From Coriobacteriaceae bacterium (GTDB taxonomy: Bacteria > Actinomycetota > Coriobacteriia > Coriobacteriales > Coriobacteriaceae), in NCBI GenBank assembly GCA_902363125.1, contig CABIZD010000014.1:1-52159 (forward strand): DNA of 52,159 nucleotides. The letters run 5' to 3'. The position numbers and the translations under genes are program-made. The notes beneath the pieces are model-generated. The model did not search any database, was not told the DNA's origin, and saw only the letters and a program-made list of their open reading frames with translations. Below, piece after piece: positions 1 through 6,142 of this stretch. Position 1 is the first letter of the stretch. Each line of letters begins with the position of its first letter.

Positions 1-1
1 G

Positions 2-106
2 GACCTGGACGAATACATCATCCATTGGAACACGAGAAGGAGGCAGGTTAAACTGAAGGGACTGACCCCGGAGGAATTCCGGAATCAGTCCCTATGTGCG
101 GCGTAG
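2..106 (+). CDS. IS3-family transposase, C-terminal end (partial)
   Basis: The frame is open from the left edge and ends in TAG at 104-106, giving 34 residues. They end in the pattern K-G-L-T-P-E-E-F-R-N-Q-S, preceded by Y-I-I-H-W-N-T-R-R-R-Q, which is the typical tail of the DDE integrase domain of IS3/IS150-type OrfB proteins (N-x-x-R-x-Q...LTP-x-E-F/Y-R). Only the tail is visible, so I cannot say whether the rest of the transposase, to the left, is intact. A terminal-repeat-like sequence follows at 121-145. Confidence 0.75.
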   Translation, partial: DLDEYIIHWNTRRRQVKLKGLTPEEFRNQSLCAA

Positions 107-120
107 GCCGCTTATTAGCC

Positions 121-145
121 CGTCCAAGAATTGGGGCGCAGTTCA
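121..145. repeat. probable right terminal inverted repeat of the IS3-family element
   Basis: The stretch read on the minus strand starts TGAACTGCGCCCCAATTCTT, which resembles the TGAAC...CCCC ends of IS150-group elements, and it sits 15 bases after the transposase stop. The partner end lies outside the window, so this is inference from position and pattern. Confidence 0.45.
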
Positions 146-179
146 TCGTGCGGCGGGGGTTTCTTGCGTCCTGACGCTC

Positions 180-1469
180 CTATTTGGCAAGGTGTTTTTT
201 AGAATCCATTTTGCGCTCGGCCTCGAACGCCTGCCTGTCCCAATTGAGCGGGAGCCCCGCCTCGACCCACGCCTCGTAGGCCCTCCTTATTGGCTTGAGC
301 TCCCTTTGGCCCCTCTCCAGCATCGAGATGTACTTCTCGCTGGTGCCCAGTATGGACGCCGCCCTCACCTGGCTGACCTTCGCCGCGCGCCTGGCCGCCA
401 CGAGCTCCGACGCGTCCGCCGGCCTCCTTATCTCGTGCGGGTGCATCAGCGCCCGGTACGCCTCCCTGGCCACGTAGCGCTTGAGGCACCTCATGACCTC
501 CCTGTCGCTCTTCCCCCGCGCCCTGGCCCTCTCGGCGTACTCGGCGGTCTCGGGGTCGCGCATGACCCTCTGCCTCGCGATCTCGTGCAGCGCGCTGTTC
601 GCCTGCCGGTCGCCGCCCCTGTTGAGCCTGTGCCTCACGGTCTTGCCGCTCGAGGCGGGGATGGGGCAGGCCCCGCATATCGCCGCGAACGACGCCTCGG
701 AGCGCAGCCTGCCCGGGTTGTCCCCGGCCGCGACCGCGAGCTTGGCCGCGCTCACGGGCCCGCACCCGTACATCGCCAGCAGCGCGGGGCAGTTCTCCTC
801 CAGGGACGCCTCGATCGCGCGCTCCATGTCGAGCGCCGCGTCGCGCGCCGCCGCCCACAGGTCCGCCAGCGCTCCGAGCGCGGCGCCCAGCGCGCCCTCG
901 GAGCGCACGGAGGGGAGCTCCTCCATCAGCCTCGGCCCTCCCATGCCGCGGAACCTCGACCTGAGCCCCTCCGGCGCGGTGGTGAGCAGCGACCTCGCGG
1001 TGTTGATCGCCGAGGTCCGCGCCTTCACCGCCCCGGAGCGCGCCGCGAGCATGCAGCGCACCCCGTCGACCCACCCGTCCTGGCTCTTGGGGGTCCCGAG
1101 CTTCGAGCCGGACATCGCCGCGCGGGCGGCCCTCTCCGCGTCCGACTCGTCGCACTTCCCCTGCCCCGGGCGCCTCCTCTGCGTCCTCGCCGGGGAGAGC
1201 GCCTCGCGCACGGGCATCCCCAGCGACGCGAGGTGCCTGGTGAGGCCCGCCCCGTAGGACGACGTCCTCTCCATCGCGACGCAGGCCGGCTCCCCGGCCG
1301 CCGCGATCGCCCCGGCGAGCGCCTCGTAGCCCGCCGCGTCGGCGGGGAACCGGCGGGACAGGACCCTGCGGCCCCTCCAGTCCAGGACGCACAGCCAGTG
1401 CGAGTCGGCGTGGGTGTCGACCCCGCAGAAGACCGGCCCGCGGGCGCCGGGTGTCGATTCGGTTCTCAT
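180..1469 (-). CDS. IS110-family transposase (RuvC-like DEDD) with C-terminal XRE-type HTH
   Basis: 429 residues. The N-terminal DEDD RuvC-like domain shows D18 (VDTHADSH), E67 (AMERTSSYG) and D107/D110 (CDESDAE). The Transposase_20 region has G-C-G-P-V-S-A followed by the catalytic-serine region (I-P-A-S-S-G-K-T). IS110 proteins usually end soon after this. Here roughly residues 365-415 form an added helix-turn-helix of XRE type (S-E-L-V-A-A-R-R-A-A-K-V-S-Q, then L-G-T-S-E-K-Y-I-S-M-L-E-R-G). The ATG at 1469 was chosen over upstream in-frame codons because GGAG lies 6 bases before it. The frame is uninterrupted, so the protein may be active. IS110 recombinases act with a bridge RNA encoded in the element; a candidate region is 1570-1800. 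Confidence 0.88.
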   Translation of the reverse strand: MRTESTPGARGPVFCGVDTHADSHWLCVLDWRGRRVLSRRFPADAAGYEALAGAIAAAGEPACVAMERTSSYGAGLTRHLASLGMPVREALSPARTQRRRPGQGKCDESDAERAARAAMSGSKLGTPKSQDGWVDGVRCMLAARSGAVKARTSAINTARSLLTTAPEGLRSRFRGMGGPRLMEELPSVRSEGALGAALGALADLWAAARDAALDMERAIEASLEENCPALLAMYGCGPVSAAKLAVAAGDNPGRLRSEASFAAICGACPIPASSGKTVRHRLNRGGDRQANSALHEIARQRVMRDPETAEYAERARARGKSDREVMRCLKRYVAREAYRALMHPHEIRRPADASELVAARRAAKVSQVRAASILGTSEKYISMLERGQRELKPIRRAYEAWVEAGLPLNWDRQAFEAERKMDSKKHLAK

Positions 1470-1569
1470 GTCTCGCTCCGTTCTTTCCGTGCTCGCCTGG
1501 ACCGGGCAGACGGCACACTGACGGGGCGCGATAGAATGCGGTTGTTCGGGTCCGCGGTATCGCTCCATG

Positions 1570-1800
1570 CTCCTATTAGGTCATGCGGCGGTCTCGGCTC
1601 GCCGCGGCCCGCGCGGGACATGTCAGGAAACGAGGGCAGCCCTGTGGGCGCCAGCGGAATGTGGGGTCACCGCGCGGTCCGCATCTGATGGTGTCGACGT
1701 CAATGGTATACGGGTGCATCATCGACGTCTTCAATACAGAAGATATCAGTGCGGAGTGTTCTGAAAAAGTAACTTCAGGGCGGGCCCTGCGGTAACTCGG
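1570..1800 (-). ncRNA. candidate bridge-RNA region of the IS110 element
   Basis: This is the non-coding stretch upstream of the IS110 transposase. In characterised IS110-group elements it encodes the bridge RNA that pairs with target and donor DNA. Local self-complementary stretches are visible (for example GACGTC at 1695-1700 and again near 1724-1729, bracketing a loop), but I cannot fold it or identify the guide loops. The assignment rests mainly on position relative to the transposase. Confidence 0.3.
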
Positions 1801-1852
1801 CATGGGGAGTGCGATTCCTTGATCGCTTACTTAATCTGATGAGAAATTGAGT

Positions 1853-1907
1853 GAGGCCGGAGCTTTGGCTCCGGCCTCCTTATATAAGGGCTCGGCAAAG
1901 CCGAGCC
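1853..1907. other. two tandem short hairpins
   Basis: Hairpin one has 11-bp perfect arms GAGGCCGGAGC (1853-1863) and its complement (1868-1878), with a 4-base loop. Hairpin two has 8-bp arms GGCTCGGC (1889-1896) and its complement (1900-1907), with an AAA loop. Neither is followed by a T run, so they are poor terminators on the plus strand. Their function is unknown. The stretch between the IS110 element and tRNA-Leu holds no gene that I can support. Confidence 0.7.
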
Positions 1908-1968
1908 ACCAAATTTACATCAGCCCCCAGAACATGTTTGAGAACTGTGCCTGAAGTATGTATTTGCA

Positions 1969-2093
1969 GGCCCCGAATCGGTGTTGCCTCCCGGCGCATT
2001 CCGCAGGGGGAGCGATATTTTGCAGCACGAAGTGCGCAACAAAATATCGCTCATGCCCGAGGACGCGCCGGGAGGCAACACCGATTCGGGGCC
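1969..2093. repeat. 125-base long hairpin (29-bp perfect outer arms)
   Basis: The outer arms 1969-1997 and 2065-2093 are perfect 29-base inverted repeats beginning GGCCCCGAATCGGTG. Inside, two 12-base unpaired stretches are followed by 13-bp perfect arms (2010-2022 with 2040-2052) and a small GCAC-GAA-GTGC tip (2025-2035). The whole forms one rod-like fold centred on 2030. It lies between the IS remnants and the tRNA-Leu promoter. Two similar structures occur between nrdD and nrdG. Confidence 0.9.
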
Positions 2094-2131
2094 GAACATA
2101 TAGATCTACCAGCGAATTTACAAATTCGTAA

Positions 2132-2179
2132 ACTTTTTTGAAAAAAGTGCTTGCACAGTTCTCGAATCATAGGTTATTA
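2132..2179 (+). promoter_or_regulatory. tRNA promoter with A/T-tract upstream element
   Basis: -35 TTGCAC (2151-2156), a 17-base spacer, -10 TTATTA (2174-2179). Immediately upstream is the dyad ACTTTTTTGAAAAAAGT. Nearly the same arrangement precedes the tRNA clusters at 5663 and 8009, which supports it as a genuine strong promoter class. Confidence 0.75.
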
Positions 2180-2237
2180 TTTTCCTCGTTGAACGCGCGG
2201 GTCGAACAAAACGAACTGCGAACCAACAACATAGCAT

Positions 2238-2327
2238 GTCGGAGTGGCGGAATTGGCAGACGCGCTAGCTTGAGGTGCTAGTGACCGCTTTTTGGTCATG
2301 CGGGTTCAAGTCCCGCCTCCGACACCA
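2238..2327 (+). tRNA. tRNA-Leu (GAG)
   Basis: 7-bp acceptor stem GTCGGAG/CTCCGAC; anticodon stem CTAGC/GCTAG enclosing TTGAGGT, so the anticodon is GAG; a long variable arm as expected for leucine; TTCAAGT T-loop; genomically encoded CCA at 2325-2327. It is followed by a terminator and is probably a single-gene transcript from the promoter at 2132-2179. Confidence 0.95.
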
Positions 2328-2338
2328 TCGCATTTGAG

Positions 2339-2360
2339 AAGCCTCTTCGGAGGCTTTTTT
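2339..2360 (+). terminator. rho-independent terminator of tRNA-Leu
   Basis: GCCTC-TTCG-GAGGC stem-loop with a stable TTCG tetraloop, followed by six T. Confidence 0.9.
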
Positions 2361-2386
2361 GTTACCGATAGACGGTGGGGTCCACG

Positions 2387-4732
2387 ATGGAAACGCCTGA
2401 ACGCAACGAGTGGGCAGACGTTGCCCAACTAGTCGAGATCACGAGCGATGCTGTCATCATCTGCGAGCTCGACGGAACCATTCTGCATGTGAATAATCGC
2501 TTACTTGGTTTGATGTGCGAGGAACGCGCCGACGTCATCGGTGGAGATGTTAAAGACGTCCTGTACTCGTCCGCTTTTGAACGTGCGATGGAACATCGTC
2601 TGCCATTTGAAACTGATGGCTCCGAGAACGAACTGATGCTCAAGCTGAGTGACGGCTCTTTTATTCCCGTCTTGGTTCGTGCGGGCTCCGTAACGCCTCC
2701 ACGCATCTTTGGGCGCCGCACACCACGTGTCCTGGTGGCGCTTCACAGTATCGAGGAACAGTATTCTCACGACCGGCAACTCAAGCGTGCGTTATCGGAG
2801 CTTAGAGTGGCGAACAAGCGTCTCTCTGGCACGCTCTCGGTCATTATGAGCACTGTGGGCTCCGATGAGTTACCCAGCCTGCTTGATACCGTTTTGAACC
2901 AGCTTGTAGGAACGCTCGATGCTTCGGGTGCCGCTATCTATTTTTCTGAGAGCGGCGGCTTTAAGCTTCGCGGTGTTTCCAAGGAGCTGTACGACAGCTA
3001 CCTGCCCGAGTTTTTGCCGTATGGCGCTGGCATTCCGACGTATGTTCTTCGCGAGTCGCGTGCCTGTCGCTTGTCGATCCAACAGGACCTTGAGGGCGAT
3101 AAGGCCGCCTCCGGTATGTTCATGGACCTGGATAATCGTTCAAAGCACCTGTTGCGCATGCAGGATATGCCTCCGTACCGCAGTGAAATCTGTCTTCCCG
3201 TTTTTTACGGTACGCAGATCCTCGGCGTGCTGGAAGTTGGTTGGAAACGCCCCCAGGCACCGCTCGCCTATGACGTTAATGTGCTCGAGGTCATTTGCGA
3301 TTACCTGTCTATCCAGCTGGTCGGCATGGCATCGAGCCTTCGCTCCCGTCGCACGGCCGAGCTTGGTCGTTCCCTCAATGTGCTGCGTGATGAGTTGTTT
3401 ACCTTTCTAGACGATTCCGCCGCGGCTACCCAGGCGGTATCGTCCGAGATCTGCAATATGCTCAACTGCCATTTTTGCCCTATTGAGTATGACGCCAGTC
3501 TGGATTCCTACGTCATAGATTTTGAAGGCGGCAGTCGCGTTGCTTTGCCGGACGATCCCGAGAAGCTTTTCTTTTCCACGACGGCGCCAGCGGCACGTCT
3601 GGGGGCTGGCCCTGATGGCTTTGAGGCATCTGTTTTGGGCGGCACGAGTGCCGAGGACCTTAAACACGTCCGTATAACTCGCGTTGACGAATCGATGCCT
3701 ATGGGAGGCTGGCTTAGGGCGCATGACTTGCCTTGCCAGGGTCTCTACGTCGACGCCGGCATCGAGGCGGGGCGTCCGCGCTCTAAGGGCGATGGCAAGC
3801 ACAGTAACGACGCGATTGTTCCTGCTTCTGTTGCGAAGGGCCCGACGACGCGCGCGCTGCTGCTTCGTGATGGTAGCCAAGAGCCGATTGATGACCTTGA
3901 ATATGACTACTTGGTGCACTTGGCTCATGACTTTGAACTGATCTACGAAGGCGAATCTCAAAAGCGTGAGGAGCGCCATATCGCTCAGACCCTCCAGATT
4001 GGCATGAGAAATTCACTGGGGGATGTTCCGGGTATCGCAACCGATTCGGTGTACCTGTCGGCCACGAACTCGGCGTTGGTCGGCGGCGATTTCTATACGC
4101 TCATCCGTCTTCCCGACGATTGCGCCGTCATGATTCTGGGCGATGTGTCTGGCAAAGGCATCGAGGCTGCATCGATGTCCGCGCTCGTCAAGACGGCCCT
4201 GACGGCATATGCCTGGGAGGGCGCTGGACCGGCCCGCATGGCACGCTCCCTTAACAGCATGCTCATGGGCTTTTCGAGGGTCGAGACGTTCGTGACGGCC
4301 TTTATCGCCAAGATTGACCTTAAAGCCGGACGCGCAACGTATTGTTCGGCGGGCCATCCTCCGACCATGGTCATCAGGCCAGAGTCGATGCCGCTGGGTG
4401 GCGACGAGGCTCGTGGGGGAGAGGTCGAGCTGCTTGGATGCCAATCGGGGGTAATCGGTGCCTTTGAGAGCATGGTGTACGAGACAGGCGTGTTTACGTT
4501 CGCTCCTGGTGACATGCTATTTATGTACACCGACGGAACAATCGAAGCACGTGACCGCTCGGGTGCTTTCTTTGGCGAGCAGCGCCTTCGTGACCTTCTG
4601 CTCTCTGTCTCGGGTGAGGGCGTATCGGGAATCTGCGGCAAGGTCTTGGGCGAGCTCGACCGATTTACCGAATCGGCGCTGGACGATGACATTGCATTGG
4701 TGTCCCTTGAGTTTTTACGGGGTCGTTCATAG
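2387..4732 (+). CDS. PAS/GAF-sensor SpoIIE-type serine phosphatase (PP2C)
   Basis: 781 residues. The N-terminal PAS-like domain (about residues 5-125, with A-V-I-I-C-E-L-D-G-T-I-L-H-V-N) is followed by a short helical linker, a GAF-like domain (about 150-320) and a less conserved middle. The C-terminal SpoIIE/PP2C domain (from about 530) shows the metal-binding motifs G-G-D-F-Y, G-D-V-S-G-K-G, Y-T-D-G-T-I-E-A and a final D-D-D-I-A-L. Such proteins dephosphorylate STAS-domain anti-anti-sigma proteins in partner-switch signalling. The next gene encodes exactly such a partner. No transmembrane segment is seen, so a cytosolic signal sensor is likely. The ATG at 2387 (GGGG 6 bases upstream) is preferred to the in-frame GTG at 2375, which lacks a ribosome site. 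Confidence 0.88.
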   Translation: METPERNEWADVAQLVEITSDAVIICELDGTILHVNNRLLGLMCEERADVIGGDVKDVLYSSAFERAMEHRLPFETDGSENELMLKLSDGSFIPVLVRAGSVTPPRIFGRRTPRVLVALHSIEEQYSHDRQLKRALSELRVANKRLSGTLSVIMSTVGSDELPSLLDTVLNQLVGTLDASGAAIYFSESGGFKLRGVSKELYDSYLPEFLPYGAGIPTYVLRESRACRLSIQQDLEGDKAASGMFMDLDNRSKHLLRMQDMPPYRSEICLPVFYGTQILGVLEVGWKRPQAPLAYDVNVLEVICDYLSIQLVGMASSLRSRRTAELGRSLNVLRDELFTFLDDSAAATQAVSSEICNMLNCHFCPIEYDASLDSYVIDFEGGSRVALPDDPEKLFFSTTAPAARLGAGPDGFEASVLGGTSAEDLKHVRITRVDESMPMGGWLRAHDLPCQGLYVDAGIEAGRPRSKGDGKHSNDAIVPASVAKGPTTRALLLRDGSQEPIDDLEYDYLVHLAHDFELIYEGESQKREERHIAQTLQIGMRNSLGDVPGIATDSVYLSATNSALVGGDFYTLIRLPDDCAVMILGDVSGKGIEAASMSALVKTALTAYAWEGAGPARMARSLNSMLMGFSRVETFVTAFIAKIDLKAGRATYCSAGHPPTMVIRPESMPLGGDEARGGEVELLGCQSGVIGAFESMVYETGVFTFAPGDMLFMYTDGTIEARDRSGAFFGEQRLRDLLLSVSGEGVSGICGKVLGELDRFTESALDDDIALVSLEFLRGRS

Positions 4733-4810
4733 ACGACGCTGGGCGGGCTGAATCCGTACGGTTGGGGAAACGAATGCATCGAGTGGGCTTTTTTGGGGAA
4801 CCATGGTCGT

Positions 4811-5557
4811 ATGAATGAGTGGAATGACATAGCGGTTTTGACGCCACCAGGCGATATCGACATCGCCACGGTGCCTGCGCTGCGTCGCCGGTTGGATGCT
4901 TTGATTGGCCGCGGCGTGCGTCGTGTCGTCATCAACTGTCAGGCTGTTAGCTTTATCGATTCGACGGGCTTGGCATTCCTGCTTACGCGCGCTCGTGAGC
5001 TCATGAGGCGAGAAGGCCTGCTTTCGCTCGTCAATGCATCAGGTGAAGTTGTTCGCTTTTTGGAGATTGCTCGTCTTGTCGATATTCTTCATGTCGCGGG
5101 GCCGGCACGGGAGTCTATTCCCGCCATTCCGGTGGGGGAGCTGCCTCGCTGGAGTAAGAGCGTCGAGGTCCGTCAGGGTATCGAGAATCTTCCATACTAC
5201 CGACATCGCATCGCCGAACTCCTTGAATCGCTTCCGTTGCGCCGTGACGAGCGGTACGATGTCGCATTGGCGTCGGGGGAGGCGCTGGGTAATGCCTATG
5301 ACCATGCGGGCGGTATCGGGTGCGTCCTGACGGTTCAGGCCTATGGCGATCGCGTTGTGGTTGAGGTGCTTGATCGAGGTGCCGGCTATTCTATCGATGA
5401 AACGAGCGAACCGGTCGCATCAGAGGAGCGCGGCCGTGGTATCAAGCTTATGCGTATGCTCGTCGATAACGTGGAGGTTGCTCGTCGTACGGACGGCGCC
5501 GGCACGCGCGTGCAGATGGTGAAGCTGTTTAGCGGAGCGCTGGAATCGTGTGCCTAG
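4811..5557 (+). CDS. STAS + HATPase_c fusion (anti-anti-sigma / anti-sigma kinase)
   Basis: 248 residues. Residues about 1-105 form a STAS domain with the phosphorylatable-serine region F-I-D-S-T-G-L-A-F. Residues about 120-245 form an RsbW-like GHKL ATPase with N-box E-A-L-G-N-A-Y-D-H-A, G1 box D-R-G-A-G-Y and G2 region R-G-R-G-I-K-L-M. Antagonist and kinase are normally separate proteins; here they are one chain, directly behind a SpoIIE phosphatase, so kinase, substrate and phosphatase are co-encoded. No sigma factor lies nearby. The start is uncertain: a TTG at 4793 is also in frame. ATG 4811 best fits the start of the STAS fold. Confidence 0.85.
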   Translation: MNEWNDIAVLTPPGDIDIATVPALRRRLDALIGRGVRRVVINCQAVSFIDSTGLAFLLTRARELMRREGLLSLVNASGEVVRFLEIARLVDILHVAGPARESIPAIPVGELPRWSKSVEVRQGIENLPYYRHRIAELLESLPLRRDERYDVALASGEALGNAYDHAGGIGCVLTVQAYGDRVVVEVLDRGAGYSIDETSEPVASEERGRGIKLMRMLVDNVEVARRTDGAGTRVQMVKLFSGALESCA

Positions 5558-5601
5558 CCAATAGCTTTAGCGCGTTTAGCTACTAAGAACATGCGGCAGA
5601 C

Positions 5602-5650
5602 AAGTTTTTTGAAAAAAGTACTTGCGTCTTTTGGACAACTCGCGTAAATT
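5602..5650 (+). promoter_or_regulatory. tRNA cluster promoter
   Basis: -35 TTGCGT (5622-5627), 17-base spacer, -10 TAAATT (5645-5650), preceded by the same AGTTTTTTGAAAAAAGT dyad seen before tRNA-Leu. Confidence 0.75.
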
Positions 5651-5662
5651 AATAACCCGCAA

Positions 5663-5738
5663 GCGGACATGGCTCAGTTGGTAGAGCACAACCTTGCCAA
5701 GGTTGGGGTCGCGGGTTCGAGCCCCGTTGTCCGCTCCA
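5663..5738 (+). tRNA. tRNA-Gly (GCC), copy 1
   Basis: Acceptor GCGGACA/TGTCCGC, anticodon stem CAACC/GGTTG around TTGCCAA (anticodon GCC), TTCGAGC T-loop, encoded CCA. Identical to the copies at 5889 and 8009. Confidence 0.96.
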
Positions 5739-5748
5739 TTGCATTTCC

Positions 5749-5771
5749 GGACCGTTTAGGCGGTCCTTTTT
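5749..5771 (+). terminator. terminator-like hairpin between tRNA-Gly and tRNA-Cys
   Basis: GGACCG-tttagg-CGGTCC followed by five T. It lies 2 bases before tRNA-Cys, so it may act as a processing or partial termination signal rather than a full stop. Confidence 0.8.
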
Positions 5772-5772
5772 C

Positions 5773-5846
5773 GGCGAAGTGGCCAAGTGGTAAGGCAGAG
5801 GCCTGCAAAGCCTTTACCCCCGGTTCGAATCCGGGCTTCGCCTCCA
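5773..5846 (+). tRNA. tRNA-Cys (GCA)
   Basis: Acceptor GGCGAAG/CTTCGCC, anticodon loop CTGCAAA (anticodon GCA), discriminator T and encoded CCA at 5844-5846. Confidence 0.95.
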
Positions 5847-5856
5847 GGCAACATCC

Positions 5857-5877
5857 GGGCGCTCCGGCGCCCGTTTT
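5857..5877 (+). terminator. terminator after tRNA-Cys
   Basis: GGGCGC-TCCG-GCGCCC stem-loop followed by GTTTTG. Confidence 0.8.
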
Positions 5878-5888
5878 GTTTTACATAT

Positions 5889-5964
5889 GCGGACATGGCT
5901 CAGTTGGTAGAGCACAACCTTGCCAAGGTTGGGGTCGCGGGTTCGAGCCCCGTTGTCCGCTCCA
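5889..5964 (+). tRNA. tRNA-Gly (GCC), copy 2
   Basis: Same sequence as the copy at 5663, with encoded CCA at 5962-5964. No separate promoter is visible between this and tRNA-Cys, so it is probably co-transcribed by read-through. Confidence 0.96.
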
Positions 5965-5972
5965 AGCGTAAC

Positions 5973-6002
5973 AGCCCGACTACTACGGTAGCCGGGCTTT
6001 TT
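5973..6002 (+). terminator. terminator after tRNA-Gly copy 2
   Basis: AGCCCGACTAC-TACG-GTAGCCGGGCT hairpin with one mismatch, followed by a run of T. Confidence 0.88.
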
Positions 6003-6142
6003 CGTACCCGTCGCCTGGGCTCGAACCCGCGAGGGAGCGATCGTTTTGGGGCGTGGCTGTGGCGTTGTTTGTCGCGAATGTCCGCTTTGGGCGTATCATC
6101 GTGGGCATCTCGCATAACCTCGTTGCAAGGGAGATACGCCCC

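Larger units (their letters stand above)
146..1800 (-). mobile_element. IS110-family insertion element, outer limits approximate
   Basis: The transposase gene (180-1469, minus strand) has only about 35 bases between its stop and the IS3 end, but several hundred non-coding bases upstream. A long flank upstream of the transposase is typical of the IS110 group, as opposed to the IS1111 group. IS110 elements lack terminal inverted repeats, so the ends are not directly visible. A 9-base direct repeat GCTCCTATT occurs at 176-184 and 1569-1577, but it overlaps the gene and may be chance. The element is richer in GC than the genes that follow. Confidence 0.5.

Noticed and set aside
176..1577. 9-base direct repeat GCTCCTATT as IS110 target duplication
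   Set aside because: IS110 elements do not normally make such duplications, and the left copy covers the transposase stop codon; chance is likely.
96..1688. 530-residue plus-strand frame across the IS110 element
   Set aside because: Arg/Pro/Gly-rich shadow of the GC-rich transposase gene on the other strand.
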